The position numbers were made by a program, and so were the translations under genes. Of a stretch of DNA of 64,000 nucleotides, positions 8,218 to 16,695 are shown piece by piece. Source of the DNA: JABFSS01 sp964497975. Its GTDB lineage: Bacteria; Patescibacteriota; Gracilibacteria; Peribacterales; Peribacteraceae. The notes under the pieces are model-generated. The model saw nothing but the letters and a program-made list of their open reading frames with translations. It was not told where the DNA came from and made no database searches. The DNA is taken from contig CAZCFO010000001.1 of assembly GCA_964497975.1 (NCBI GenBank), positions 62,001 to 126,000 of the forward strand, given 5' to 3'. Position 1 is the first letter of the stretch. Every line of letters starts with the position of its first letter.

Positions 8218-8549
8218 CAGGCCAATTTCGTCTTCATCTCCTGCAGCGCGGCGATGATCTGGTCGAGGTCTTCGACGTCGAACATGATCGTCGTCTTCTG
8301 GCCGCCGCGGGACTTCTCGGAGATCTTGAAGAACTTGCCGTTGGCGGACTCCTTCAGGTCGACGTAGAAGGTCCGCTGGCGGGCGTGGATGGTCACGGAG
8401 TGAAGGTCCTGCGCGAACCGTCCGCCGCCGTCCCCGCGGCCTCCGCCGCCGTGCTGCCGGCGCGGGGGCGGGGGTGCGCCGCCGGTATCGCCCATTCCGA
8501 AGCCGTCTCCGCTGGGCCGGCCGGTGAGTTCTGACATGGGATCGAACAT
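8217..8549 (-). CDS. PUR-family (DUF3276) nucleic-acid-binding protein
   Basis: The 110-residue protein has a Gly/Pro/Arg-rich N-terminus (residues 1-45, RGG-like: GGGGRGDGGGRF) and one PUR repeat (HSVTIHARQRTFYVDLKESA through FDVEDLDQIIAALQEMKTK). Bacterial PUR proteins bind single-stranded DNA or RNA as dimers through this beta-beta-beta-beta-alpha repeat. The Gly-rich tail would add RNA binding. I chose ATG 8549 (MFDPMSEL); ATG 8537 (MSELTG) is the alternative. It lies downstream of metG on the same strand. Its cellular role is not evident. Confidence 0.82.
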   Translation of the reverse strand: MFDPMSELTGRPSGDGFGMGDTGGAPPPPRRQHGGGGRGDGGGRFAQDLHSVTIHARQRTFYVDLKESANGKFFKISEKSRGGQKTTIMFDVEDLDQIIAALQEMKTKLA

Positions 8550-8634
8550 AAAAAGAAAGGAAGGATGTAAACGCTCCCCTCGCCGCTGCTCCTGGCATCT
8601 GCCGGACTCGGTATGTGAGAGCGGACGCAGTGTA

Positions 8635-10155
8635 TCAGACTTCGACCGGCGCGAACAAAATTGCCGGCGTTCCCGCCTTCGTCCAGTCCGTCTGGCTTCC
8701 CCACGTTTTGAGCTCGTCGGTGAGAACGAAGTCCTTCTCCAGCATCCGGCCGGCGTACCCCACCCCCAGCTGCGTGCTGATCTTCTGGGCCGTCTCGGGA
8801 ATGAACGGCAGCAGAAGGAGCGCGGCGTGCCGAAGGGACTCCGCGAAGCGGCTGAGCATCGCGAGCCGCTCCTCTCCTTTGAGTTTCCACGGTGCAGCCT
8901 GATCAAATCCTGTGTTCAATGCGGAGATCAGCGCGAAGCCCTGTTGAATGCCCCCATGCAGGTCGAAAGCGTTCATTTTTTCGGCGAACTCCTTCCATCC
9001 GTCCGCGGCGCGGGACGCATCGGTGGCGCTGGCGGGAACGGCGATGGTTCCGCCCTCCTTGTGCAGAAGCACGAGCGTGCGATTGAGGAGGTTCCCGAGC
9101 TGGTTGCGGAGCTTGGCGTCGTACAGCTCGCCGAAACGCTTCCAGGAGAAGTCGCCATCGTTGCCGACGGGAATCTCGTGACTGAGGAAGAAACGCAGCG
9201 GATCGATGCCGTATTTGGCGATGACGTCCTGGGGAACGACCACGTTGCCGGTGCTCTTGCTCATCTTCTCCCCTTCGCTCGTGAGGAATCCGTGGATGAG
9301 AAGGCGGTCGGGGCGGCGGATATCCGCATGCTTGAGCATCGCCGGCCAGATGAGCGCGTGGAACCGGGCGATGTCCTTGCCGATGACGTGCGTGACCTCG
9401 GCGTCGTCCCACCATTTTTTGTCGGCATGATCGGTAAGGAGTCCGATGCCCGAGATGTAATTGGTCAGCGCGTCGCACCACACGTACATCGTCTGCTCCT
9501 CATGCCCGGGGACCGGGACGCCCCAGCTGAGCGAGCTTTTTGGACGCGAGAACGAGACGTCTTCCAGTCCCCCGTCGAGCAGGTTGGCGGTTTCCTTGCC
9601 GCGGAATTCGGGCACGATCCGGTACTCTTTTTTGAGCAGCTTCTGCAGCCACGCCTGCTCTTTGCTCAGCAGAAAAAACCAGTTCTCCTCCTTCACCTCC
9701 TGGGGCGGAATCTTGTGGTCGGGACAGACGCCCTCCACGAGTTCCTTCCTGGTGATGAACCGCTCGCACCCCGAACAGTAGAGCCCCGTGTACGTGCGCT
9801 TCTCCAGGACGCCCGCCGCCTCCAGCCTCTTCCAGAGTTCGATGACCGTGGGCCAGTGCACCTTCTGGTCCGATGTACGGATGAAGATGTCGAACGAGAT
9901 GTTCAGGCGCGTGTAGAGATCCTGGAACAGAGGCACGTTTCGGTCGACGAGCGCGCGCGGCGTCATCTTTTCCCTGTCGGCCGTCTGCTGGATCTTGATG
10001 CCGTGCTCGTCGGTGCCGATCTGGAACCGGACCTCGTCGCCGCGCAGGCGAAACCACCGGGCGCAGACGTCCGCGAGGACCTTCTCCAGCACATGCCCCA
10101 TGTGAGGGGCGGCGTTGGGGTAATCAATTGCCGTTGTGATGTACTGGCGGAGCAT
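8635..10155 (-). CDS. metG: Methionyl-tRNA synthetase
   Basis: The 506-residue class I enzyme charges tRNA-Met. The first residues, ITTAIDYPNAAPHMGHVLEK, hold the HIGH motif (HMGH). A connective-peptide zinc knuckle has CSGC and CPDH ligands (residues 125-145). KMSKS (EKMSKSTGNVV, about residue 297) is intact. The alpha-helical anticodon domain ends at the C-terminus without the optional EMAP tRNA-binding domain. The start is fixed by TACCAT ending 6 bases upstream. The short form is common in small genomes. fmt lies about 2 kb away, convergent with the PUR gene, so initiation functions are loosely clustered. Confidence 0.95.
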   Translation of the reverse strand: MLRQYITTAIDYPNAAPHMGHVLEKVLADVCARWFRLRGDEVRFQIGTDEHGIKIQQTADREKMTPRALVDRNVPLFQDLYTRLNISFDIFIRTSDQKVHWPTVIELWKRLEAAGVLEKRTYTGLYCSGCERFITRKELVEGVCPDHKIPPQEVKEENWFFLLSKEQAWLQKLLKKEYRIVPEFRGKETANLLDGGLEDVSFSRPKSSLSWGVPVPGHEEQTMYVWCDALTNYISGIGLLTDHADKKWWDDAEVTHVIGKDIARFHALIWPAMLKHADIRRPDRLLIHGFLTSEGEKMSKSTGNVVVPQDVIAKYGIDPLRFFLSHEIPVGNDGDFSWKRFGELYDAKLRNQLGNLLNRTLVLLHKEGGTIAVPASATDASRAADGWKEFAEKMNAFDLHGGIQQGFALISALNTGFDQAAPWKLKGEERLAMLSRFAESLRHAALLLLPFIPETAQKISTQLGVGYAGRMLEKDFVLTDELKTWGSQTDWTKAGTPAILFAPVEV

Positions 10156-10161
10156 GCGGTT

Positions 10162-10167
10162 ATGGTA
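10162..10167 (-). promoter_or_regulatory. -10 box of metG (leaderless type)
   Basis: TACCAT on the minus strand, preceded by GC, 6 bases before the metG ATG. Confidence 0.55.
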
Positions 10168-10179
10168 GCGGAAAATCGT

Positions 10180-10246
10180 ATTGTGTATGACGTATTACGT
10201 AGTAGGCGGATGCGCATAATACGTTATACCTAATACGGAATACTGC
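10180..10246. repeat. Degenerate palindrome, ACGTATT theme
   Basis: GTATTGTGTATGACGTATTA on the left and the inverse (AATACGTTATACCTAATACG) on the right. It lies between the end of the pilin operon and the metG promoter. Confidence 0.7.
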
Positions 10247-10249
10247 GCG

Positions 10250-10636
10250 TTACCCGCCGGTGGCGAGTCTCACTACATTCATCACGTACAGCACGATGGC
10301 GTCGGCAGCGATGGTCAGCACGAGGCCGATGCAGGCGTACATGATGATCTTCTTCGACTCGGCCTGAGCGTTCTCGTCGGCGACGGTCATCATCATGCGG
10401 ATGCCGCCGTAGACGATGATCAGCACCGCGATGCCGCCGATGAACCGCAGGATGATATTGGCGATCATCAGCGTGACGAAGGTGAGGCCGCCGGACCCCA
10501 TGTCGGTGTGCGGAAACAGCTGCTTCAGATTGCCCCACATTTCGTCGATGCCCGGCGATCCCGAGCCCAGCTGCTCGATGGCGGACGCCGACGCGCCGGG
10601 AATGAGGGAGCCGATGAGGGCGATGAGGGAGGTCAC
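10250..10636 (-). CDS. T4SS pilin-like membrane protein (distal gene of three)
   Basis: The 128-residue protein has two membrane helices (FVTLMIANIILRFIGGIAVL and IIMYACIGLVLTIAADAIVL) joined by a short charged loop (ADENAQAESKK), the TrbC/VirB2-like pilin plan that CPR genomes carry in several copies. The GTG start (VTSLIALIGS) overlaps the upstream stop as GTGA, which indicates coupling with the 205-residue gene. The residues before the helices are Gly/Ser rich. It probably polymerises into, or lines, a secretion pilus served by the VirB4-like ATPase; that link is inference. Confidence 0.78.
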   Translation of the reverse strand: MTSLIALIGSLIPGASASAIEQLGSGSPGIDEMWGNLKQLFPHTDMGSGGLTFVTLMIANIILRFIGGIAVLIIVYGGIRMMMTVADENAQAESKKIIMYACIGLVLTIAADAIVLYVMNVVRLATGG

Positions 10637-11250
10637 AGGTTGAGGGCGAGGAAGGCGTGGACGAGCACGCGGGCGAGGTTGACGATGATGCCGCCGATGA
10701 TGGCCCACTTGATCACGTTGCCGGCCTTCTTGAACTCCTCGACGTTGCCGCCGCCGGTGATCATGCGGATGCCGGCCACGATCACCATGATGGCGAACGC
10801 GACGTTGAACAGGACCATGATGATGCGGATGGCGGACGCCAGCACGCCGTTGGGGGCGAACAGCAGCTCGCCCTGGCCGGCGCTCTGCCCGTAATCCTCC
10901 GTGCTGACGAAGGAGACGATGGGGCCGGCCGCCAGGGCGATGCCGAGGCCCGCAAGAGCGAAGAGAATGCCCTTCCGGGCGCTGGTCACTTTTCCTTCGT
11001 CGCCGGCGCTCAGCACCATCTGCACGCCCGCGACCACGATGGCGATCACGGCGCCGCCGCCCGCGAGCTGGATGAGGATGCCGCCGGCGGTGGGGAGCGC
11101 GTTATTGAGAATCACGTTGTCGGGAGCCGCCCCGCAGCCGAAGAGGTTGGTACACAGGATCGGCGGGTACGCATCGACGGCAAACGCCGCGACCGGAAAG
11201 AGCACGAGGGAGACGAAGAGCGCCTGCAGAAGGATGGTGATGTTTTTCAT
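10633..11250 (-). CDS. T4SS pilin-like membrane protein with four helices
   Basis: The 205-residue product has a signal peptide (MKNITILLQALFVSLVLFPV) and then two tandem copies of the two-helix pilin unit: residues 55-110 (GGILIQLAGGGAVIAIVVAG ... GILFALAGLGIALAAGP) and 140-205. The loop SAGDEGKVTSARK matches the loops in its neighbours (SAGDQAK..., TADEN...). A short Cys pair (CTNLFGCG) follows the signal peptide. The middle gene of a minus-strand operon, it overlaps the next gene by GTGA. The internal duplication suggests a fusion of two pilin genes. Confidence 0.8.
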   Translation of the reverse strand: MKNITILLQALFVSLVLFPVAAFAVDAYPPILCTNLFGCGAAPDNVILNNALPTAGGILIQLAGGGAVIAIVVAGVQMVLSAGDEGKVTSARKGILFALAGLGIALAAGPIVSFVSTEDYGQSAGQGELLFAPNGVLASAIRIIMVLFNVAFAIMVIVAGIRMITGGGNVEEFKKAGNVIKWAIIGGIIVNLARVLVHAFLALNL

Positions 11251-11287
11251 GATGCAAGCCGCGCCCCTCCGCGGGCGCGCAAGAAGG

Positions 11288-11665
11288 TCAACGGAAGAAG
11301 AACGGGTTGAGCGTGTTGAGGATCGTCGACGAGAGCAGCACGATGAGCAGGCCGCCCAGCGAGAGCAGCAGGCGGTTCTTGCCGGCGCTGACCTTGGCCT
11401 GGTCGCTGCCTGCCTGGATGATCTGGATGCCGCCGACCACCGCCATCAGGACGGCGACGCCGGCGCCGAGACCGACCAGCCACGGATAGATGAGGCCGAA
11501 GTACGCGCTGAACGCGCCGAGTCCCCCCCCATCCACCGGAATCTGGTTCTGCCCCGCGATCGGCTCCATCAGGAAGATGCCGTTGTTCTGGGCGAGAGCC
11601 GTCGCCGGCGCAAAAATTCCCGCCAGAAGGGCAAAAAAGCGTGTGAGGAATGTGGGTGTGGACAT
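11288..11665 (-). CDS. T4SS pilin-like membrane protein (first gene of three)
   Basis: The 125-residue precursor starts MSTPTFLTRFFALLAGIFAP, a signal peptide ending near ALAQ, and has two helices (IYPWLVGLGAGVAVLMAVVG and LLLSLGGLLIVLLSSTILNT) separated by the charged loop QAGSDQAKVSAGKNR. This is the VirB2/TrbC-like plan. TATACT ends 8 bases before the ATG, so the operon probably starts here as a leaderless mRNA. It leads two further pilin-like genes and is presumably a subunit of the same filament. Confidence 0.8.
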   Translation of the reverse strand: MSTPTFLTRFFALLAGIFAPATALAQNNGIFLMEPIAGQNQIPVDGGGLGAFSAYFGLIYPWLVGLGAGVAVLMAVVGGIQIIQAGSDQAKVSAGKNRLLLSLGGLLIVLLSSTILNTLNPFFFR

Positions 11666-11673
11666 ATCGAGAC

Positions 11674-11679
11674 AGTATA
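11674..11679 (-). promoter_or_regulatory. -10 box of the pilin-like operon
   Basis: TATACT on the minus strand, preceded by GC, 8 bases before the start codon of the first pilin-like gene. Confidence 0.6.
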
Positions 11680-11787
11680 GCAGATTTTGGACCTGTTTGC
11701 GATGCTGTTTTGGGCTTCGCCCAAAGAGAATCCAGGCAATCGTCGCTAGAGTGTTGCAATATTTAAAAATAGTTTTACCGTATATCA

Positions 11788-12297
11788 ATGAAACGATGGC
11801 CTCCTGCCTATCCAAAAAACGAACTGGCCGTGGCGGCGCTGGAACGGGTGATCGAGAATGCCCAGCTTCTACTTGCCGACGAAGACCTCAGTCCCGAGGA
11901 ACGAAAGATCCTCAAGACGATGCGGCCTGGCAACACGACGGTGGGTCTCTCCATCGAGAAAAGTGACAAGCTATCGGTCCTTCTCGAAACGTTCCGGAAG
12001 ATCCGGTTCCGTACGCACAGAGTGCTCATTTCCCCTCCGGTGGACCACTATTTTTCCCTGCCGGTCCCGCTCGCGCATGCGGCGGTGAACGCGCTGCCCA
12101 AAGATCACGCGCGGGTGCTCAGCAATCTCCTGGCGCATGACTTCGTGGATTTTTCGCAGGAGCAGTATGAATTTGCCCGGAGCACCGGAGCGTCGCGTCG
12201 CGAACTGAACAAGATCGATCCTCAGAGATACAACGGTTCCCTTCGTGAAATCCACCGACTGATCCGGGAGAGGGCGCTGCCGTTGGAACCCGTATAA
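11788..12297 (+). CDS. Hypothetical protein, helical
   Basis: The 169-residue soluble protein is not recognised. It is rich in charged helices (ELAVAALERVIENAQLLL, ARVLSNLLAHDFVDFSQEQ) and has no signal peptide or catalytic motif. It is divergent from the pilin operon and precedes a tRNA-Gly gene. Codon use is like its neighbours. Confidence 0.65.
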   Translation: MKRWPPAYPKNELAVAALERVIENAQLLLADEDLSPEERKILKTMRPGNTTVGLSIEKSDKLSVLLETFRKIRFRTHRVLISPPVDHYFSLPVPLAHAAVNALPKDHARVLSNLLAHDFVDFSQEQYEFARSTGASRRELNKIDPQRYNGSLREIHRLIRERALPLEPV

Positions 12298-12369
12298 TGC
12301 ACCGCGCGCGCACTCCGAAGAAGTTTACTTGCGCCAGATTCCCGACCTTGTAGGATCTTCTGGCTCCAA

Positions 12370-12446
12370 GCGCATGTAGCTCAGTTGGCTAGAGCGTCGC
12401 CTTGCCAAGGCGAAGGTCGCGAGTTCGAGTCTCGTCATGCGCTCCA
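12370..12446 (+). tRNA. tRNA-Gly (GCC)
   Basis: Full cloverleaf of 77 nt. The acceptor GCGCATG pairs with CATGCGC, the D-loop contains GG, the anticodon loop is TTGCCAA (GCC), the T-loop is TTCGAGT, and CCA is encoded. Confidence 0.95.
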
Positions 12447-12466
12447 GTATTTGCTTCGCAAATACT
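12446..12466. repeat. Short perfect hairpin after tRNA-Gly(GCC)
   Basis: AGTATTTGC TTC GCAAATACT pairs over 9 bp immediately after the encoded CCA. No T run follows, so it may be a processing or boundary signal. Confidence 0.5.
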
Positions 12467-12517
12467 GTCGCGTGCTCCCCGGGCGCGCGAGTCCTTTTTC
12501 AGCGAGAGGGAAACCTG

Positions 12518-12544
12518 TCCTTCGGCAAGCTCAGGACAAGCTCA
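12518..12544. repeat. TCCTTCGGCAAGCTCAGGA dispersed repeat
   Basis: Lies in the spacer between two tRNA-Gly genes, inside a larger inverted pair (GCGAGAGGG ... CCTCTCGC). A close relative sits inside the mevalonate kinase gene at 52401-52423. Confidence 0.65.
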
Positions 12545-12590
12545 TTCGCCTCTCGCGCTCTCCCTTCCCTTGCCGCTATCCTTCGCACAC

Positions 12591-12664
12591 GCGGGATTAG
12601 TACAGTGGTAGTACGCGAGCTTCCCAAGCTTGAGACGCGGGTTCGATTCCCGTATCCCGCTCCA
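12591..12664 (+). tRNA. tRNA-Gly (CCC)
   Basis: A 74 nt cloverleaf: acceptor GCGGGAT/ATCCCGC, D-loop with GG, anticodon loop TTCCCAA (CCC), T-loop TTCGATT, CCA encoded. Confidence 0.95.
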
Positions 12665-12887
12665 TCCGGCTGCGCTCGATCGGGAGCTGCGCCGCGATTT
12701 CGCTTGCACGGATGCGGTTCGGCAAGTCTCGGCGACGCTCGAACAACGTGCGCCAGACACTCCGTATGCCAGTGCAAAGTCGACCAATGGGGTAACAAAA
12801 GCGATGCATATCCGTCTCTTCACCGTCCCCACCGGAGGTCTCTGGCATGCCATGCCCCGGTTTTTCATTTCTTTCCCCCCAAAGCGT

Positions 12888-14381
12888 ATGAAACGTTCCT
12901 CCTCCGCTATGAGGGTCCTCTCGGTTCTGCTGGGCGTCCAGCTCGTGGTGCCGGCGATGGGCCTTTTCTTTTTCACCGAAGCCAGCGCCGTGGGCGCCGC
13001 CGCGACGGACATCGCCATCACCAAAGCGGGCCCGCCGCAGATCCACCGCGGCGACACGATCCGCTACGAGGTCGCCATCGAAAACATGAGCAACGCAACC
13101 GCGACGGGGGCAACGATCATGGATCCCGTTCCTGCGAACACGGCCTTCAATCCGGCGCTCACCGACGCGCCCTGCGCGCTGCAGGGGAACAATGTCGTCT
13201 GTCCCAATATCATGCTCGCGCCGCATGATCGCAAGATCGTCATGATTGCCTTCACCGTCTCGCCGACGGCCGCCTGCCAGGGCGTCATGATCCAGAACCA
13301 GGCGACGGTGTCGGAACCGTATGACGCGAACTCCTCCAACAACCAGAGCGGCTGGGTGAACACGGCCGTGACCTGTCCCGACGGGGCCTCCTCGAGCTCC
13401 TCGTCTTCGTCGAGTTCCTCGAGTTCTTCAAGTTCTAGCTCGTCGAGTTCCTCATCCTCCTCAAGTTCTTCGAGTTCCTCGTCATCCAGCACCCCCTCCC
13501 CCAGCGATGTGACCGTCCATAAGTCCGGTCCGCCGCAAATCCACCGCGGCGACACCATCCGGTACATGGTGACGGCGCACAACGTGGGTTCGACGCATGC
13601 CACCGCGACGATCACGGACATGGTGCCCACCAACACGACCTTCAATCCCGCGCAAACGGACGCGCCCTGCACGCTGAGCGGCAACACGGTCAGCTGCCCG
13701 GGCATTCCGCTCGCGCCTGGCGACATGAAGGCGTACATGATCGCCTTCACCGTCTCGCCGACGCTGGCCTGCCAGGGCGTGACGATCACGAACCAGGCGA
13801 TGATCTCGGCGTCCGGGGACACGAACACGTCCAATGACCAGAGCGGCATGACCAGCACGCTCGTCACCTGCCCGCCCGGCGCCTCGTCGAGTTCCTCGAG
13901 TTCTTCGAGTTCCTCCAGTTCGTCATCCTCCAGTAGCTCCTCGTCGAGCTCCAGTTCGTCGAGTTCCTCGTCCTCCTCGAGTTCTTCGAGTTCATCCGCC
14001 ATGACCGACGTCATGATCTCCAAGTCCGCACCGCCGCAGATCCACCGCGGCGACACGATCCGGTACATGGTCTCCATCCACAACGCCGGCTCCACGCAGA
14101 TCAATAGCGCGACGATCACGGACGCCGTGCCCGCCAACACCACGTACAACTCCGCGCTGACGGACGGCCCCTGCACGATGAGCGCCGGCACCGTCACCTG
14201 CACGGGTATCTCGCTCGCGCCGAATGACACGAAGATCTACATGATCGCCTTCACGGTCTCGCCGACCGTCGCCTGCCAGGGCGTGACGATCCACAACCAG
14301 GCCTCCGCATCCGCTCCGGGCGACGGAAACGCCTCCAACAACCAGAGCGCCGTGACCAGCACGACGGTGACCTGCCCGTAA
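12888..14381 (+). CDS. Exported protein with three DUF11 domains joined by polyserine linkers
   Basis: The 497-residue surface protein starts MKRSSSAMRVLSVLLGVQLV with a signal peptide cleaved near residue 37. Three copies of a DUF11 (beta-sandwich) domain each begin with a GPPQIHRGDTIRY-like stretch (APPQIHRGDTIRY in the third) and end in a Cys-containing VTCP. Each domain holds two further Cys, probably a disulphide. Between them are runs of about 35-45 serines encoded by mixed TCG/AGT/TCC/TCA/AGC codons, likely flexible and perhaps glycosylated. There is no C-terminal membrane anchor or SLH domain. A strong terminator follows. Role unknown; probably cell-surface architecture or adhesion. 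Confidence 0.85.
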   Translation: MKRSSSAMRVLSVLLGVQLVVPAMGLFFFTEASAVGAAATDIAITKAGPPQIHRGDTIRYEVAIENMSNATATGATIMDPVPANTAFNPALTDAPCALQGNNVVCPNIMLAPHDRKIVMIAFTVSPTAACQGVMIQNQATVSEPYDANSSNNQSGWVNTAVTCPDGASSSSSSSSSSSSSSSSSSSSSSSSSSSSSSSSSSTPSPSDVTVHKSGPPQIHRGDTIRYMVTAHNVGSTHATATITDMVPTNTTFNPAQTDAPCTLSGNTVSCPGIPLAPGDMKAYMIAFTVSPTLACQGVTITNQAMISASGDTNTSNDQSGMTSTLVTCPPGASSSSSSSSSSSSSSSSSSSSSSSSSSSSSSSSSSSSSSAMTDVMISKSAPPQIHRGDTIRYMVSIHNAGSTQINSATITDAVPANTTYNSALTDGPCTMSAGTVTCTGISLAPNDTKIYMIAFTVSPTVACQGVTIHNQASASAPGDGNASNNQSAVTSTTVTCP

Positions 14382-14395
14382 TGATGATCACCCAG

Positions 14396-14426
14396 CGGCT
14401 CCCGTCGAAAGGCGGGAGCCGTTTTT
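14396..14426 (+). terminator. Rho-independent terminator of the DUF11 gene
   Basis: CGGCTCCCG (14396-14404) pairs perfectly with CGGGAGCCG (14413-14421), followed by TTTTT. Confidence 0.92.
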
Positions 14427-14453
14427 GACTATCCCCATTGTTCGAGGGGAAAT

Positions 14454-14813
14454 TTATATATCTTCAATTTCGTTGCCATCAAACATTTTTTTGAATCGCA
14501 TTCGCATATCTTCCTGACAGGCAAAGCACGTTGGATTAACGAAGGTTCCGATGGAAAGAGAATTCTTGAGGTATGTGGCGGTCTCGGGATAACGACGACG
14601 GAAATCCTCAAAATCCAAGTCTTCACCCTGCACCCGCAGCGTGATTTTTGTAATTTTGAATGTGTGCGTGAGTTTCCCACGGGTGCCGTTACACTCCTCG
14701 CAGATCCTGTCGGTGACCGCATACGCTGTTTCAACATCTATAACTTCTAGTCCTTCGGGGAAATCCGAGGGCAATGCTTGCTTCGAAGCCGGAAACTTGC
14801 CTTCTTCCTTCAT
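14454..14813 (-). CDS. Hypothetical protein with two CxxC pairs
   Basis: The 119-residue soluble protein starts MKEEGKFPASKQ. Cysteine pairs CEEC (about residue 38) and CFAC (about 96) could bind zinc as a split ribbon or rubredoxin-like knuckle. The region between them is alpha/beta with a conserved-looking FRRRYPETATYL. Not recognised. The start is divergent from the next gene across 33 bp of AT-rich DNA with overlapping -10 boxes. Its base composition is slightly more AT rich than the neighbours, so acquisition by transfer is possible. Confidence 0.65.
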   Translation of the reverse strand: MKEEGKFPASKQALPSDFPEGLEVIDVETAYAVTDRICEECNGTRGKLTHTFKITKITLRVQGEDLDFEDFRRRYPETATYLKNSLSIGTFVNPTCFACQEDMRMRFKKMFDGNEIEDI

Positions 14814-14817
14814 AATA

Positions 14818-14832
14818 GTATAATATATACTG
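14818..14832. promoter_or_regulatory. Divergent overlapping -10 region
   Basis: AGTATAATATATACT is nearly self-complementary, offering TATAAT or TATACT on the plus strand and TATATT (8 bases before the start) on the minus strand. One region may serve both small genes. Confidence 0.5.
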
Positions 14833-14846
14833 TTCCCGTCATTTGC

Positions 14847-15080
14847 ATGAGTCAATTGTCATTCGAACAAATAGAACAGCAACTCCGCACCGTCACCACC
14901 GAAAAAGAGCAGAGACTGCTCGATGCTCTGTCGGATCGGGACTGGGAAAAGTACCGGGATGCAGTGACGGAACTCTACATGCAGAAGTTTTTCCATTCCA
15001 AAATCGAGAGGGTGATCCGTTCCGCGGGAGGGCATGGAAAAAAGAAACCCGGATCACACGGAGAGGACAAGCATAAATAA
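14847..15080 (+). CDS. Small charged hypothetical protein
   Basis: A 77-residue, highly charged helical protein (LSFEQIEQQLRTVTTEKEQR) with a basic C-terminus (GHGKKKPGSHGEDKHK). There is no signal peptide or recognised domain. It is divergent from the two-CxxC protein and may share its promoter region. Confidence 0.6.
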   Translation: MSQLSFEQIEQQLRTVTTEKEQRLLDALSDRDWEKYRDAVTELYMQKFFHSKIERVIRSAGGHGKKKPGSHGEDKHK

Positions 15081-15116
15081 TCGGAGACATCGATCCCCGT
15101 CAGCGGTCAATCGGGT

Positions 15117-16571
15117 TCACAGCGCCCCCAGGTCCAGCTCCTGATGCACTTCGACCTGTTTGACGAACTCCTGGTCGTGGCTGACGAGGATCATGCCGCC
15201 CTCGTACTTGTTGAGTGCCTCGGCGATGACGGGCAGATGGCGAAAATTGATGTGATTGGTCGGCTCATCGAGGATGAGGAGCGTGGGCTGCTGGAGCATA
15301 AACCGCGCGAAGCAGAGCAGGCCCTTCTGGCCTTCGGAGAGAGACGCCGCCTTCGCCTGCAGCTTGTCGCCGGGGAGCAGGAACCGCGCGGCGGTGGCGT
15401 ACACCTGCTGTTTGTCCTCCTTCTCCATGTCGCCGGCCAGAATCTCGTACACGGTCTTGTCCATCGGCAGGCCCGAAAAATCCTGCCGGTAATACCCCAC
15501 CAGCACGCCCGGCGTGATGATCGCGCCCTTCTCGGTGCCGTTTGCCATCGCTTCCAGCAGCGACGTCTTGCCGATGCCGTTGGGCCCCGTGATGAGCAGG
15601 CGGTGCCGGTTGTGGATGGTGACCTCGACCTTCTTCTTCACCGGCTTGTGGTTCTTCATCACCGTCACCGAGCGGAGCTGCACGAGAGGCTTGGGGAACG
15701 TCTGGGAACCGATGGTGAACGGCGGAATGGTTTTGTCCTCGCGGCGCACCTCGACTTTGTTCTCCTCAGCCTCCTCCACGGCATCGCGCATTTTGCTCGC
15801 CAGCTTGCGCATTTTCCCGCCTTTGTGGGAGAAGAAGTTGATCTTGTCCTTCTGGTCCTGGATGTCCTTTTCCATCCGCGCGTTGAGCCGCTGCTCGCGC
15901 TCGATCTGCGCCTCGATTTCGGTGAGCACGTCGAAGTAGTCTCCCACGTACTGCTGGACGGCATGGGTGTGGGCGTCCAGATGCAGAACGCCGTGCGTGA
16001 AGCTGTTGAGGAACGCCGCGTCGTGGGAGATGACGATGCAGGTCTTCTCGTACATGACCAGGAAGCCCGTCAGATGGTCGATGCCGTCCTTGTCCAGGTT
16101 GTTGGTCGGCTCGTCGAGCAGCAGGATGTCGGGCTCCTGGATGAGGGCAAACGCGAGAAGAAGGCGCGCTTTCTGGCCGCCGGAGAACGCGCTGAGTTTT
16201 TTGTCGAGCGGCGCCGTGAGGTTGACCACCTCCAGCACTTTCGCGATGTGCCGCTCCAGATCGTACTTCTTTTCCGCGAACGCCCCCGCGAAGAATTCCC
16301 CCACGGTCTTCTGCAGGTCCGCCGGCGGGATCACCTGCTTGGCGATGCCGATCGTCGCGCCCTTCTTGATGTGGATGCTGCCTTCGTTGGGCTTCAGATC
16401 CCCCGTGATGAGCTTGAAGATCGTGCTCTTGCCCGCGCCGTTCTGTCCCATGATGGTGAGTTTCGCGTTCTCGCGGACCGAAAAATTGGCCGCGGCGAGA
16501 ATCGGCTTGTTGTGTTCGTAGTGGAACACCACGTCCTGGAACCGGAGGATGACACTGCCGTGGTCGGTCAT
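15117..16571 (-). CDS. ABC-F family ATPase
   Basis: The 484-residue soluble protein has two ABC domains and no membrane helix. ABC1: Walker A GQNGAGKST (about residue 37), signature SGGQKARLL, Walker B ILLLDEPTNNLD. A charged linker follows (residues 220-280, MEKDIQDQKDKINFF). ABC2: Walker A GPNGIGKTS, signature SEGQKGLL (with E for G), Walker B LLILDEPTNHI. ABC-F proteins bind the ribosomal E site and rescue or tune elongation (EttA, Uup, antibiotic-protection factors); which subgroup this is cannot be read from the sequence. The long 5' region (TACACT about 35 bases before the ATG) departs from the leaderless rule. Confidence 0.9.
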   Translation of the reverse strand: MTDHGSVILRFQDVVFHYEHNKPILAAANFSVRENAKLTIMGQNGAGKSTIFKLITGDLKPNEGSIHIKKGATIGIAKQVIPPADLQKTVGEFFAGAFAEKKYDLERHIAKVLEVVNLTAPLDKKLSAFSGGQKARLLLAFALIQEPDILLLDEPTNNLDKDGIDHLTGFLVMYEKTCIVISHDAAFLNSFTHGVLHLDAHTHAVQQYVGDYFDVLTEIEAQIEREQRLNARMEKDIQDQKDKINFFSHKGGKMRKLASKMRDAVEEAEENKVEVRREDKTIPPFTIGSQTFPKPLVQLRSVTVMKNHKPVKKKVEVTIHNRHRLLITGPNGIGKTSLLEAMANGTEKGAIITPGVLVGYYRQDFSGLPMDKTVYEILAGDMEKEDKQQVYATAARFLLPGDKLQAKAASLSEGQKGLLCFARFMLQQPTLLILDEPTNHINFRHLPVIAEALNKYEGGMILVSHDQEFVKQVEVHQELDLGAL

Positions 16572-16682
16572 GGGAGCACGAAAGAAAAAGAAAGATGCGC
16601 CGGAGTGTAGCACCACCGAACGTTCCGTAGAGCATGAAATAAGCGACAAAAGGCACAAACGTGTACAAATCCATTGATCCGC

Positions 16683-16688
16683 TATGCT
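16683..16688 (+). promoter_or_regulatory. -10 box of the SLH gene
   Basis: TATGCT, preceded by GC, 7 bases before GTG 16696. The ATG inside the box itself would be an unlikely start. Confidence 0.5.
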
Positions 16689-16695
16689 CTCTGCC

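Noticed and set aside
12446..12590. Possible CRISPR or tandem array between two tRNA genes
   Set aside because: Only a short hairpin and one dispersed repeat are present; there are no regularly spaced identical repeats.
13064..14230. Glu/Leu/Asp-rich frame (ELEELEELDE) opposite the DUF11 gene, and a similar one at 17163-17591
   Set aside because: This is the reverse complement of the serine-linker repeats. The plus-strand proteins have signal peptides and domains.
16684..16695. ATG 16684 as start of the SLH gene
   Set aside because: It lies inside the TATGCT box. GTG 16696 gives a clean signal peptide and the usual spacing.
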